Source: Paraburkholderia tuberum STM678 (GTDB taxonomy: Bacteria > Pseudomonadota > Gammaproteobacteria > Burkholderiales > Burkholderiaceae). Taken from it: a stretch of 64,000 bases of DNA. Under the pieces are notes generated by a model that saw only the letters and a list, made by a program, of their open reading frames with translations, was not told the DNA's origin and did not search any database. A program made the position numbers and the translations under genes. How positions within the stretch are numbered: the first letter of the stretch is position 1; each line of letters starts with the position of its first letter. Below, in pieces: positions 52,386 through 61,799 of this stretch. Where the stretch lies: the NCBI RefSeq assembly GCF_902833905.1, contig NZ_CADFGP010000042.1, positions 1 through 64,000 of the forward strand. Direction: 5' to 3'.

Positions 52386-53663
52386 ATGATGTTCTGGAAG
52401 AAAAGCCCCTCTGCGGTTCTGGCGTCGCTACTGGTGATCCACCTGCTGGCACACATCGACCGCAATATGCTGCTCGGTTTCTCGCCGCAGATCATTAAAG
52501 ACCTGGCGCTCAGCAACACGCAATACGGCTTTCTGGTCGGCGCGGTATGGGTGCTGAGCTTCGGCGTGATGGCGATGTTCATGGGCACCCTTGCGGACCG
52601 CTTCAGCCGCACCCGGGTCATCGCCGCCGGCGTGCTGATCTGGAGCGCCTGCACGCTGGCCTCGGGCCATGCCCAGAGCTTTGAGCAGATGGTGGTGGCG
52701 CGCTTTTTCGTCGCTAGCGGCGAGGCGGCGCTGGTACCTGCCGCGGTGGCCCTGCTGGCTGAACTCTTCTCGGAGAAGCGACGAGGCACGGCGATGGGGC
52801 TGTTCTTCATGGGGATACCCATGGGCGTCGGCTGCAGTTTCCTGCTCGCCGGCAGCTTTGGCGCCACGCATGGCTGGCGGACCACGTTCTATGTCCTTGG
52901 CATCGTCGGCGTCGCCGTTGCCTTGCCGCTGGCGCTGCTCAAGGAAGACCGTAGCCAGCTCGCACCGCAGGAACGCGGCGCGCCGTTCGTAGCCCAGGCG
53001 CTCGCGGTGTTGCGCACCGTCGGTGGCAACCGTGCGCTGGGCTTCGTGATCGTTGGTTTCGTACTGGTGCACCTCGTTTTTGCCAGCTTTTCCTTCTCGC
53101 AGTTGTGGCTCGTCAACGAGCGCGGCATGAACGCGGCTGGCATTGCCACCAGGATCGGCGCGCTACAACTGGTGTTCGGCACGCTGGGCGCGGTGATGGG
53201 TGGCGTCATGGGCGATCGTGTGGCGAGCAAACTGCGCGGCGGACACGCCAGCTTCATGGCGCTCCTTGTCGTGATCTGCGCGCCGTTGATGCTGGCCTGC
53301 CGTTTCGTCCCGGTCAGTTCGCCGCTGTTCTACATCGGCATGTGCGCGGGATTCTTCCTGCCGCTGGCGGTGTACGGCCCGGGCGCGGCGGCGATCATGA
53401 GCATGGCACCCCAGAAGATGCGCTCGACGATCTTCGGTTTCACGATGCTCTCGATCAACGTATTCGCCCTTGCCATCGGCACCGTGGTCATCGGGATGGC
53501 CGCCGACCATTTCATCAAGGCTGGCGCCACCGCTCCGCTGACGGGTGTCCTGATCGCCACTGACGTGCTGACGATCAGTTCGGCGCTGTTTTTCGCCCTC
53601 GCGGCGCGCGCCTCGCGCAGGCAGCGTGCGCTCGCGCTGCAAAACATACAACCTGCGAGGTAA
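52386..53663 (+). CDS. MFS transporter of the BKACE cluster
   Basis: A 425-residue, 12-helix transporter of the ACS/phthalate or hexuronate-like MFS group: HIDRNMLLGFSPQIIKDLAL, FMGTLADRFSRTRVI, and GEAALVPAAVALLAELF. GGAGACAG precedes the ATG. Its stop overlaps the next SDR start (TAATG), so they are co-translated. It probably imports the pathway's organic acid substrate. Confidence 0.9.
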   Translation: MMFWKKSPSAVLASLLVIHLLAHIDRNMLLGFSPQIIKDLALSNTQYGFLVGAVWVLSFGVMAMFMGTLADRFSRTRVIAAGVLIWSACTLASGHAQSFEQMVVARFFVASGEAALVPAAVALLAELFSEKRRGTAMGLFFMGIPMGVGCSFLLAGSFGATHGWRTTFYVLGIVGVAVALPLALLKEDRSQLAPQERGAPFVAQALAVLRTVGGNRALGFVIVGFVLVHLVFASFSFSQLWLVNERGMNAAGIATRIGALQLVFGTLGAVMGGVMGDRVASKLRGGHASFMALLVVICAPLMLACRFVPVSSPLFYIGMCAGFFLPLAVYGPGAAAIMSMAPQKMRSTIFGFTMLSINVFALAIGTVVIGMAADHFIKAGATAPLTGVLIATDVLTISSALFFALAARASRRQRALALQNIQPAR

Positions 53664-54505
53664 TGGAAATGCAAGACCAACGTCGGAATCTGGAAGGGCG
53701 TGTCGCCCTCGTCACCGGTGCCGGTCGTGGGATGGGCGGTGCCATCGCCGTTGATCTGGCCCGCGCCGGTGCACGGGTCGCGATCTGCGATATCGACATG
53801 CCGGCTCTCGAAGAAACGCGCGCTGCCGTGCAAGCGGCCGGCGCGCCGTGTCTGGCGCTGCGCTGCGACGTCTCGTCCAGCAGCGAAGTCGCCAACCTGT
53901 TCGCCGCGATCGTCGAGCGTTTCGGGACGTTGCACATTCTCGTCAACAACGCCGCGCTCGTGCCGAACACGCCGATCGATACGGCGCGCCGCAACAGGCA
54001 TTACGCCTATCTCACCACGCCCGTGCAGCGGCAATCGCTGGCTTTCACCAGCAGCATCAGCGACGAGGAGTGGCATCGTTACTGGGACGTCAACGTGCAC
54101 GGCCTCTTTTACTGCACCCGCGAAGCGCTCAGGCTGATGCAGCCGCAGCGCGACGGCAGGATCATCAACATCGCGTCGATTGCGGGCATCTCGGCCATGA
54201 GCGCCCATAGCCCGCACTACAGCGCCACCAAGGGTGCGGTGGTTGCCTTCACAAAGTCGGTCGCAGCCGAAGTCGCGGGCGCCAATATCTTCGTCAACGC
54301 GATGGCGCCTGGGGGTGTGGCCACTCCCGAATTCACGGAATACTTCGAGGCCGCCGGTGAGGAAAAGCGCAACCAGTTCTGGCAAGTGGTGCCAGCCGGA
54401 CGCCTGGGCACGATGGAGGAATACGCCTCGACGGTGACCTATCTGGCCGGCGACCACTACCTGGTCGGCCAGGTGATCAGCCCGAATGGCGGCGTGGTGA
54501 TATGA
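53663..54505 (+). CDS. SDR dehydrogenase of the BKACE cluster
   Basis: A 280-residue dehydrogenase: TGAGRGMGGAIAVDLA, NNAALVPN in place of the usual NNAG, catalytic YSATKGAV, NAMAPGGVATP and C-terminal GQVISPNGGVV. A segment of about 25 residues after the NNA motif (TARRNRHYAYLTTPVQRQS) is longer than usual and could shape the substrate pocket. It presumably oxidises a beta-hydroxy acid to the beta-keto acid used by the BKACE enzyme. Confidence 0.9.
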   Translation: MEMQDQRRNLEGRVALVTGAGRGMGGAIAVDLARAGARVAICDIDMPALEETRAAVQAAGAPCLALRCDVSSSSEVANLFAAIVERFGTLHILVNNAALVPNTPIDTARRNRHYAYLTTPVQRQSLAFTSSISDEEWHRYWDVNVHGLFYCTREALRLMQPQRDGRIINIASIAGISAMSAHSPHYSATKGAVVAFTKSVAAEVAGANIFVNAMAPGGVATPEFTEYFEAAGEEKRNQFWQVVPAGRLGTMEEYASTVTYLAGDHYLVGQVISPNGGVVI

Positions 54506-54734
54506 CCGGGTGCGCCGCGTGACCTGAAGCGATCACGCCTGAAAATCCTTGCATCGACCTCTTCAGCATCTGCCATAACAATCAGTTCTGCGAATAGGAT
54601 TGTGAACGCTTCTGGAGATCGGCTTTGACAAAAGACGACTGACCGGCGGTAAAAGACCGCAGGCGCCCAATGGCTCGAATGCTGCCTCGGGCGATGTCGG
54701 CTCGTGACTCTGCATTAAAGAATGGACGGACGAA

Positions 54735-56375
54735 ATGAACGGTTTGATGCTGCAAAAGCAGTTGCTGATTTCCTCGCTGATCGTGCATGCCGATCGCCAT
54801 CATGGGGATACGGAGATCGTGTCGCGGCGGGTAGAGGGTGACATCCATCGCTACACCTTCCGCGACTGTCACCGGCGCGCGCGACAGATGGCCAATGCGC
54901 TCACGAGTCTGGGCATCAGGCCGTCCGACCGTGTCGGCACCCTCGCCTGGAACGGTTATCGCCACATGGAGCTGTACTACGGCATATCCGGCATGGGCGC
55001 AGTGATGCATACGATCAATCCGCGCCTGCACGCAGACCAGATCGCCTACATCGTCGACCATGCGGAAGATCAGGTCCTGTTCTTCGATCTGACGTTCCTG
55101 CCGCTGGTCAAGACCATTGCCGGCCGCTGCAAGACTGTCAAGGCGTTTGTCGCGATGACCGATCGCGCGCATATGCCGCTGGATACCGGCATTGCCAACC
55201 TGCTGTGCTACGAAGATCTGCTCGAGCGCAGCTCGTCGACCTACGTGTGGCCGAATTTTGACGAGGATACCGCCTGTGCGCTGTGCTACACGTCCGGTAC
55301 CACGGGCAACCCGAAGGGCGTCCTCTACTCGCATCGCTCGTCGCTGCTTCACACCTTCGCTGCCGCACTGCCGGATGCGCTGAACTGCTCGGCGCGCGAC
55401 GTGATCCTGCCGGTCGTGCCGATGTTCCATGTCAATGCGTGGGGCATTCCGTATGTCGCGTGCATGGTCGGGGCCAAGCTGGTTTTCCCCGGCCCCGGGT
55501 TGGACGGCCAAGCGCTCTACGAACTCGTCGAAGCCGAGCAGGTCACCTTCGCGGCTGGCGTGCCGACAGTATGGCAAGGCCTGCTGACCTGGCTCGAGCA
55601 AGGTGGCCTGAACTTCTCGACCCTGAAGCGCACCGTCATTGGCGGCGCAGCCTGCCCGCCCGCCATGCTTCACACGTTCCAGGATGGGTACGGCGTGGAG
55701 GTCCTGCACGCATGGGGCATGACCGAACTGAGTCCGCTCGGGACCATCGGCGCGTTGAAAGCAAGGCACCTCGCACTGGGTCCGGAAGACCGTTGCGCCC
55801 TGCAATCCAAACAGGGGCGCGCGGTATTTGGCGTCGATATGAAGATCCTCGGTGAGAACGGTCAGGAACTGCCATGGGACGGCGTGAGCTCGGGCGATCT
55901 GCTGGTGCGTGGCCCATGGGTGGTGCGCAACTACTTCCGCAATGAAGGTGGCAACCCGCTGCGGATCGATGCCGACGCGCATGGCTGGTTCCCGACCGGC
56001 GATATCGCGACCATCGACGCCGACGGCTTCATGCAGATCACCGATCGCAGCAAGGACGTGATCAAGTCCGGCGGCGAGTGGATCAGCTCGATCGAGATCG
56101 AGAACCTCGCAGCCGCGCATCCCGCGATAGCGAGCGCGGCCTGCATTGCGGCGAAGCATATGAAGTGGGACGAGCGGCCATTGCTTGTCGCCGTGAAACA
56201 GCCCGGTGCACAGGTCACAGCCGAAGAATTGCTGGCGTTCTTCGAAGGAAAGATCGCGAAATGGTGGACGCCGGATGCAGTCGTATTTGTCGACGCGGTG
56301 CCGCTTGGCGCTACCGGCAAGGTGCTGAAGAACCAGCTGCGCGAAGCGTTTCAGGACTATCTGTTGCCGACTTAA
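54735..56375 (+). CDS. Acyl-CoA ligase (medium/long-chain fatty acid CoA ligase-like)
   Basis: A 546-residue adenylate-forming enzyme: AMP-binding YTSGTTGNPKGV, VPMFHVNAWGIPY, GMTELSP, PTGDIATIDADGFMQITDRSKDVIKSGGEWIS, C-terminal Lys in GATGKVLKNQL. This pattern is closest to medium-chain (AlkK-like) acyl-CoA synthetases. The 229-base gap after the SDR gene suggests a separate promoter. It would activate the acid product or the substrate with CoA. Confidence 0.92.
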   Translation: MNGLMLQKQLLISSLIVHADRHHGDTEIVSRRVEGDIHRYTFRDCHRRARQMANALTSLGIRPSDRVGTLAWNGYRHMELYYGISGMGAVMHTINPRLHADQIAYIVDHAEDQVLFFDLTFLPLVKTIAGRCKTVKAFVAMTDRAHMPLDTGIANLLCYEDLLERSSSTYVWPNFDEDTACALCYTSGTTGNPKGVLYSHRSSLLHTFAAALPDALNCSARDVILPVVPMFHVNAWGIPYVACMVGAKLVFPGPGLDGQALYELVEAEQVTFAAGVPTVWQGLLTWLEQGGLNFSTLKRTVIGGAACPPAMLHTFQDGYGVEVLHAWGMTELSPLGTIGALKARHLALGPEDRCALQSKQGRAVFGVDMKILGENGQELPWDGVSSGDLLVRGPWVVRNYFRNEGGNPLRIDADAHGWFPTGDIATIDADGFMQITDRSKDVIKSGGEWISSIEIENLAAAHPAIASAACIAAKHMKWDERPLLVAVKQPGAQVTAEELLAFFEGKIAKWWTPDAVVFVDAVPLGATGKVLKNQLREAFQDYLLPT

Positions 56376-56403
56376 GGAAGCAGGTGGCCTGGCGTGTTGA
56401 GTA

Positions 56404-56429
56404 TTGAACGTACGTCTTGAACGTACGTC
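56404..56429 (+). repeat. Tandem 13-bp repeat in the porin promoter
   Basis: TTGAACGTACGTC occurs twice head to tail (56404-56416 and 56417-56429), each containing the palindrome ACGTACGT. It lies about 40 bases before the porin start, where a repressor or activator pair could bind. Confidence 0.7.
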
Positions 56430-56466
56430 GTTACGGGTGGATTAAAGCTACAAAACTGGAGACGCA

Positions 56467-57591
56467 ATGAAACTGAAATGGGTAGCTGCGGCCGCGGTGG
56501 CCGTCCTTGGAAGTCCGGCCTATGCGCAGTCGTCGGTGACGCTGTACGGCGTCGTGGATTCCGGTCTGCTATATCAAAGTACCTCGGCGGCCTCGTTCAG
56601 CCCTACGGCGAAGAATCTGGGCAAGGTATATCGCTACAAGGATGGCGGGATCTACGCGAGTATCTGGGGGCTCAAGGGTTCCGAGGACATTGGCGGCGGC
56701 TATCACGTCAACTTCAAGCTGCAGGGGTCGTTCGACAGCGGCACCGGCAAGTTCGGCCTGGCGGATACGCCGGGCGCGGTGGCGCAGTTCAACCAGTTCG
56801 CGACGCTCGGCGTGTCGGGACCGTTCGGTACGGTGAACTTCGGTCGCCAGATCGTGCCGATGGCCTACGCGATGGCCGATACCGACGTGCGGGCGGGCCA
56901 GTATTTCGGCAGCATCCTGACGGCATGGCTGGGCATGAACCAGGCCGCAGGCTGGTCCGGCACCAGCACCAACGGACCGATCGGCGCGCTGTACGACAGC
57001 AATGCGATCGTCTACGAGTCGCCGACATTCGCTGGCGTGTCCGCAGCGCTCGAATATGCGCCCGGCGGTGTGGCAGGCAGCTTCCAGGGCGGCACGCGCG
57101 AGTCCGCCGTGCTCAAATACTCGAACTATGGCCTCAATCTGAGAGCCGTCTACTACAACGGTCACGACACCAATCCCGGACCGACGACGGTGCCCACCGG
57201 ACTCGCCAACAACCGCCTCTACTACCTCGGGGCGCTGTACACCTATCACGCCTTCTCCATTTCCGCGTCATATTCCAACGGCAGGAATCCGGCGCACGCG
57301 AATCTGGTCAACCTCGACCTGTATTCGGCCGGCCTCGGCTATCAGTTCTCACCGGCATTCAAGCTCACCAGTGGCGTGTATTACCTGAAGGACGCGAACA
57401 ATTCGGCCAACAAATCGCTCGAGGTCGCCGGAGGCGCCGAATACAGTCTGTCCAAGGCCACTTTGCTCTATGGCCAGGTGGGTTGGGTGAACAACCACGG
57501 AGATATGACGCAGACGATTACGTACGGCCAGCCCGTCGCGCCGGGCCTCGGGACGACGGCGGTCATGCTCGGGATACGCCACTACTTCTAG
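56467..57591 (+). CDS. Gram-negative general porin
   Basis: A 374-residue outer-membrane trimeric porin of the Burkholderia OpcP/porin_4 type. Signal peptide with cleavage at AYA|QS, first strand SSVTLYGVVDSGLLY, strands with LKGSEDIGGGYHVNFKLQGSF and FGTVNFGRQIVPMAYAM, and the C-terminal RHYF ending in phenylalanine needed for BAM insertion. It lies just after the acyl-CoA ligase and probably admits the same small organic substrates. Confidence 0.94.
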   Translation: MKLKWVAAAAVAVLGSPAYAQSSVTLYGVVDSGLLYQSTSAASFSPTAKNLGKVYRYKDGGIYASIWGLKGSEDIGGGYHVNFKLQGSFDSGTGKFGLADTPGAVAQFNQFATLGVSGPFGTVNFGRQIVPMAYAMADTDVRAGQYFGSILTAWLGMNQAAGWSGTSTNGPIGALYDSNAIVYESPTFAGVSAALEYAPGGVAGSFQGGTRESAVLKYSNYGLNLRAVYYNGHDTNPGPTTVPTGLANNRLYYLGALYTYHAFSISASYSNGRNPAHANLVNLDLYSAGLGYQFSPAFKLTSGVYYLKDANNSANKSLEVAGGAEYSLSKATLLYGQVGWVNNHGDMTQTITYGQPVAPGLGTTAVMLGIRHYF

Positions 57592-57715
57592 GGATCCTCC
57601 GTATTGGGCTCGAAATGAAGACCTCTGGCCGGTGAAGCGTGCCGGCTCGCCACGCGGTAGCAGAACAGCGATTCCAACGGGGATCCCGCAAGACTTAGGA
57701 AGACTGGAGAAAGCA

Positions 57716-58090
57716 ATGAAGGTAATCAGGGCACTCAAACTGGCGGTCGGCGCACTGATCGTGACGACATGGATCGATGCATGGTCCCAGCCTGGCGAAT
57801 CGGGCAGTGGGCCAGCGTCAACCGTCATGGCGTCGCCGGGCAGCGGCGCTTCGACGAGTTCCAGACAGGCTGATCGCGCGCTCGGCAGGAAGGTACGCGC
57901 TGCGCTCATGAAGGACAAGGAGATCAGTGCTTCAAACATCAGTGTCCGTGCGAGAGGTGGCGCGGTGACGCTGTTTGGCACGGTGCCCGATGCAGCGCAG
58001 ATCGACAGGGCGGCCGGGGTTGCCGAAGCCGTGCCGGGCGTGACAACCGTGAAAAACAGTCTGACACTCAAACGCGTATTCGGCCAGTAA
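57716..58090 (+). CDS. Periplasmic BON-domain protein
   Basis: A 124-residue protein with an N-terminal signal-like hydrophobic stretch (about 1-24, LKLAVGALIVTTWIDAW) and one BON domain (about 50-120): LGRKVRAALMKDKEISASN, VTLFGTVPDAAQIDRAAGVA, VKNSLTL. BON domains bind phospholipid or proteins near the outer membrane. GGAG precedes the ATG at 57716. It is the last gene of the same-strand run and may belong to a stress/envelope response rather than catabolism. Confidence 0.85.
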   Translation: MKVIRALKLAVGALIVTTWIDAWSQPGESGSGPASTVMASPGSGASTSSRQADRALGRKVRAALMKDKEISASNISVRARGGAVTLFGTVPDAAQIDRAAGVAEAVPGVTTVKNSLTLKRVFGQ

Positions 58091-58349
58091 GTGGTCATCC
58101 TAAGTAAGTCCGGATCGCTGCCAGGCTTGCACCGAAGCGACACCGCTCTGCCTACGACGTCAGTCTGCCGGCGCATCTGGTTGGCGGACGGCGCAAATGG
58201 ATCGATTGCGCAGATGAGCCCGGTTTCGTCGAAGGGGTGACGGCATTCGTCGGGAGGCAAAACACCCAACGTCGACCGAGCGTGCCGCACCGTTCTTGAG
58301 CTTTAGCGAATAGACGAACCGACAGAAAAGTGCTGCTGTCGGTAACGTC

Positions 58350-58745
58350 CTACCTTGAACGAATCTCGGCAGTACAGAGGTCGCGCTGATGTGTGGCAAT
58401 CTGCCATGTGTTTCCCCACGGATCTCTTACCATTGCTCGCCTGTCGCCGTATGGCATGTCGGTCGGAACTTCGAGTGAGATCGCATTCGCCGCAATCGCT
58501 CGCTGGTAGGTCGAATCGGCGTCCTCGACGTAGACATACAGAAATGCCGGCATCGGATCGCGAAGGCCGTCTGCGCCGCTAACCATCACGACGGAATCGC
58601 CGATCATGAGTTCGGCAGGCCGCCCGTGACGGAATTCGCCCTGTGCCTGAAACACCATCTTGATGAATGTGATCAGGTTTTCCGGATCCCGTGCGACGAT
58701 TCGGGGCGTGACGGTATGCCATCCATCGGGCTGAAATTTAGCCAT
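58350..58745 (-). CDS. VOC superfamily (glyoxalase/PhnB-like) protein
   Basis: A 131-residue protein with VOC-fold features: TPRIVARDPENLITFIKMVF, PAFLYVYVEDADSTYQRAI, PYGDRRAMVRDPWGNTWQIATH. GAGG lies about nine bases before the ATG at 58745. The usual metal residues of glyoxalase I are not all conserved, so it is more like the uncharacterised PhnB/YaeR-like group. Function unknown. Confidence 0.88.
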   Translation of the reverse strand: MAKFQPDGWHTVTPRIVARDPENLITFIKMVFQAQGEFRHGRPAELMIGDSVVMVSGADGLRDPMPAFLYVYVEDADSTYQRAIAANAISLEVPTDMPYGDRRAMVRDPWGNTWQIATHQRDLCTAEIRSR

Positions 58746-59027
58746 GTTGGGCAGCCTCGGAAGAGATTCGCAAGGGCATTGTCCTCCGGGCGCCGGATGT
58801 CCGCAAAGGGGGGCGAACTCGGGCGAATCGGCATCTGGCTCGGTTCGGCCACAAACTGCCGGTCACATGCGCCGCCGGAAGGCCGCTCAGGCGTCGGCTC
58901 TGCTTCGCAACCGGCCATCTGATTGTCGCAAGGCGAGCGCTCGTTCAGCGGCCAGAAGGGACATCAATCTGGCCGGCCAAAGACGCCCTGTTCCACCGAG
59001 CGGAGGCATCTCCCCTGTTAATCCCTG

Positions 59028-59891
59028 TCAGCTTGCCGGATTTCGTGCCATGACGACCCATGCCGCGCCGTTGATCATCACCGACCCCTCGCCGGGGAGG
59101 CTCGCGAAGGCGGCACGAACTGCGGCGGAGGCACGGGCGCGGATGTCGTCGGGCTGACCAGCGAGCGCACGCGACAGCGGGCCGACCTCAAGCGTCATCC
59201 TCACTGCGTCGTCGATCGCCGCGTCCCGCGTTTCGCCCTCGCCGAATGGGACGGCCGCGTCGAAGGGCGAGATAACGATTTCGGTGAAACCGGCCGCCGT
59301 CAGGATGCGCGCCACGTGCTCCCGGTCGCCGAACGAAAACGGGCCGGGCGCTTCGGGATCGGGGAGCGCGCTCGGCGGGACGATGTCCTTGAGCGCGCCC
59401 ACCGGCAGTCGCATCCAATCGTTCTCGGCCGCACCGCGCCAGCAGACGAAAGCGACCCGGCCGCCCGGCCGGAGCGCGCGTCGCATATGGGCGAACGCCG
59501 CTGTCGGATCGGGGAAAAACATCACGCCGAAACGCGAGAACAGAATGTCGAACGCGCCTTCGGGCAGCTCTGCGCTGCTGGCGTCGGCCACCTGAAACAG
59601 GGCCGGCGTATCGTGGCGCGCAAGCGCGCGCGCTCGATCGATCAGCGGTTCGGATATGTCCACGCCCAGCACTTGGCCCCCCGCGCCGACGCGAGCGGCC
59701 AGAGCCAGACTTGACGCACCCGCGCCGCAGCCGATGTCCAGCACGCGCTCACCCGTCGCGGGCGCGGCGGCTTCGATCGCGGCCTGGCCGAACACCGCCA
59801 CCAGAGCGTCGAGCCGGGCCTGGTTGGCGACCCAGCGCTCCCCGCTTTGACCATTCCAGTCACCCACCTGATCAGCACTTTGCTTTGCCAT
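59028..59891 (-). CDS. Class I SAM-dependent methyltransferase
   Basis: A 287-residue methyltransferase. SAM motifs: VLDIGCGAGASSLALA, VLGVDISEPLIDRAR, VADASSAELPEG, FDILFSRFGVMFFPDP, LRPGGRVAFVCW. It resembles ubiquinone/menaquinone-type or small-molecule methyltransferases of the UbiE/UbiG-like group. AAGGAG precedes the ATG at 59891. Substrate unknown. Confidence 0.9.
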   Translation of the reverse strand: MAKQSADQVGDWNGQSGERWVANQARLDALVAVFGQAAIEAAAPATGERVLDIGCGAGASSLALAARVGAGGQVLGVDISEPLIDRARALARHDTPALFQVADASSAELPEGAFDILFSRFGVMFFPDPTAAFAHMRRALRPGGRVAFVCWRGAAENDWMRLPVGALKDIVPPSALPDPEAPGPFSFGDREHVARILTAAGFTEIVISPFDAAVPFGEGETRDAAIDDAVRMTLEVGPLSRALAGQPDDIRARASAAVRAAFASLPGEGSVMINGAAWVVMARNPAS

Positions 59892-59986
59892 GTCATCTCC
59901 TTGACTCGACGATCCGCCTTTCGCCGCGTCGATTTACGCCAACCTTTTCGAAGGCGACGACGCAACGAGAGCAGGGATCTGTGCTC

Positions 59987-60880
59987 TCAAACCACCATCG
60001 ACTGCTGGGCGAAGATACCCGCCATCGCGCCCTGCGATGAAGCCTGGGTGACCGAGGGCAAGAAGGGCGTGGCGAGGTCGCCAGCGGCGTAGATGCCGGG
60101 CATGCTGGTTTGGCGGCGCTCGTCGACTTTGAGGACGATGCCGGTGGGCGTATCGACCGTGGCGAGGCCCAGTGATTCATGCAGGCGTGCGGACGGCTTG
60201 TTGCGCGGATGGGCGAACAGGACGTCGACCGCGACATTGCGGCGGGTATCGAGATTGACGGTGTTGATATGGCCCTTGTGATGGGCGATCTCGACGATCC
60301 GGCCATCGACGACAGGTATGTTGCGACGCGCCAGATCGACTTGGATATCGGGCGCAATGTCATGACCATCGGCGAAGACAGTCAGCTTGTCCGTCCAATC
60401 GCGGAACAGCCTGGCAGACTGGTGCGACTGCGGGCTGGACCAGACGAGGCCCCAATGCTGGCCGGCGACTTCAAAGCCGTCGCAATAGGGGCAGGGCACG
60501 ATGGACGTGCCCCAGCTTTCGGCAAAGCCCGGAACATCAGGCATCTGGTCGGCGACGCCATAGCTCAGGATCAGGCGGTGCGCCCTCAGGCTTTCGTTAT
60601 CGTCAGTGACGACGCAGAAATCGTCGATGGCGCCAGACACGCTCTCGGCCCGGGCATTGACCAGCCTGATCGTTGGATAGCGCGTCAACTGCTGCCGCGC
60701 CTCGACCAGGATGTCCAGCGGTGGCTTGTGATCGTGGCCGAGCAAGCCATGCGAGTGGCCTGCAAAGCGGTTGCGCGGCCGGCCGGTATCGAGAACCGTG
60801 ACCTTGCGGCGGGCACGGCCGAGCTGCAGGGCGGCGGCGAGGCCGGCAAAGCTGCCGCCGATGATGATGACGTCATCCAT
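59987..60880 (-). CDS. Thioredoxin reductase-like NAD(P)/FAD-dependent oxidoreductase
   Basis: A 297-residue flavoprotein: FAD site IIGGSFAGLAAALQLG (residues 6-21), a redox pair CPYC (Cys130, Cys133), and the second FAD motif GIYAAGDLATPF. It is of the small TrxB-like group common next to Rrf2 regulators. It starts with GGAG about nine bases before the ATG. It is preceded on the same strand by a broken Rrf2-like gene, and is divergent from a TetR gene. A role in redox or xenobiotic response is inferred. Confidence 0.9.
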   Translation of the reverse strand: MDDVIIIGGSFAGLAAALQLGRARRKVTVLDTGRPRNRFAGHSHGLLGHDHKPPLDILVEARQQLTRYPTIRLVNARAESVSGAIDDFCVVTDDNESLRAHRLILSYGVADQMPDVPGFAESWGTSIVPCPYCDGFEVAGQHWGLVWSSPQSHQSARLFRDWTDKLTVFADGHDIAPDIQVDLARRNIPVVDGRIVEIAHHKGHINTVNLDTRRNVAVDVLFAHPRNKPSARLHESLGLATVDTPTGIVLKVDERRQTSMPGIYAAGDLATPFLPSVTQASSQGAMAGIFAQQSMVV

Positions 60881-60899
60881 GGTGATGGGCTCCGTGTTG

Positions 60900-61101
60900 T
60901 GATTGGAGGGGTGGGCTGGGCGTGGTGTGCAATATCGTCCAGCGATACGCGCTTGAGACGGTCAGCGAGTAGGGCTTCGGCATTGGCGAGAAAGTTGCTG
61001 ATGGCTGTATTGATCGGCCCCACAATCCCGCATTCGATATCGCCAGGCGCCCCGGGGAAACCTGATTTGGGCAACTGGTGAAACCTATCCTTGGCTTGCA
61101 C
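60900..61101 (-). pseudogene. Rrf2-family regulator remnant
   Basis: The frame from a GTG at 61101 reads VQAKDRFHQLPKSGFPGAP, then ECGIVGPINTAISNFLANA and DRLKRVSLDDIAHHA, before running out of frame into the flavoprotein start. The second and third stretches match the C-terminal part of Rrf2 regulators (conserved Cys-Gly-x, final VSLxDI). The DNA-binding N-terminus is missing, so this is a truncated copy of the usual Rrf2 partner of such oxidoreductases. Confidence 0.5.
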
Positions 61102-61107
61102 ATTTAA

Positions 61108-61123
61108 GATACTGCGTGGTATC
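61108..61123. promoter_or_regulatory. Inverted repeat between the flavoprotein and TetR genes
   Basis: GATAC-TGCGTG-GTATC (5-bp arms around 6 bases) lies 41 bases before the TetR start and upstream of the divergent flavoprotein transcript: a candidate TetR operator. Confidence 0.5.
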
Positions 61124-61164
61124 GTAGTGCAAGAATTTGAATACTGTCAAGTACTGGAATTGCT

Positions 61165-61797
61165 GTGACCGAAAACAGCCAGAGCCGGCGCGGCCGGCCC
61201 GCCAACGAGGCGCTTCGCCAAACGATCGTCGACGCCGCCTGCGAACTCTTTGTGGAATTGGGTTTTCAAGCGACGACCATGGACAAGGTCGCGCAGCGGG
61301 CGAAGATATCCAAGCTCAGCATCTATCGGCACTTCGAGAACAAGGAGGCGCTGTTCAGCGCGGCCATGGTGGCCCACTGCCATCAATTTGCACCCCAGGC
61401 CCTTTCTGAAAGCGTCGACGGTTCAGCCGAAGATCAGCTCATGGCGGTGGGATCATCCCTGCTTCGCACGCTGTTGAGCCCGGACGTCCGCAGTGTCGAA
61501 GCCATGGTTTTGGCCGACAAGACGAATCAAAAGTCGTTAAGCAAGCTCCATTACGAAGCCGGGCCCGCCCATGTCATCGCCCAAATCGAGGCCGTGTTGC
61601 GTCAGTTGCACGCGAAAGCGATTCTGAACGTACCCGATGCTCTCCGATCCGCCCGCTTGTTTGCCGCGCTTTTCAAAGGATCCGATCTTCTGCTTGTCGC
61701 ACGCTTCGATGAGGCGAGAGCAGAGGATGACAACGAAATCGAATCCTATTGCCGGTCGGCCGTCGCCATGTTCATCGCCGCGCACGGTGGCATCTAA
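61165..61797 (+). CDS. TetR-family regulator
   Basis: A 210-residue regulator with an N-terminal helix-turn-helix (about 10-60: RRGRPANEALRQTIVDAACEL, VAQRAKISKLSIYRHFENKEALF) and a C-terminal all-helical domain (TetR_C, AefR-like). It begins with GTG at 61165. It is divergent from the TrxB-like gene and probably represses it. Confidence 0.88.
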   Translation: MTENSQSRRGRPANEALRQTIVDAACELFVELGFQATTMDKVAQRAKISKLSIYRHFENKEALFSAAMVAHCHQFAPQALSESVDGSAEDQLMAVGSSLLRTLLSPDVRSVEAMVLADKTNQKSLSKLHYEAGPAHVIAQIEAVLRQLHAKAILNVPDALRSARLFAALFKGSDLLLVARFDEARAEDDNEIESYCRSAVAMFIAAHGGI

Positions 61798-61799
61798 AG

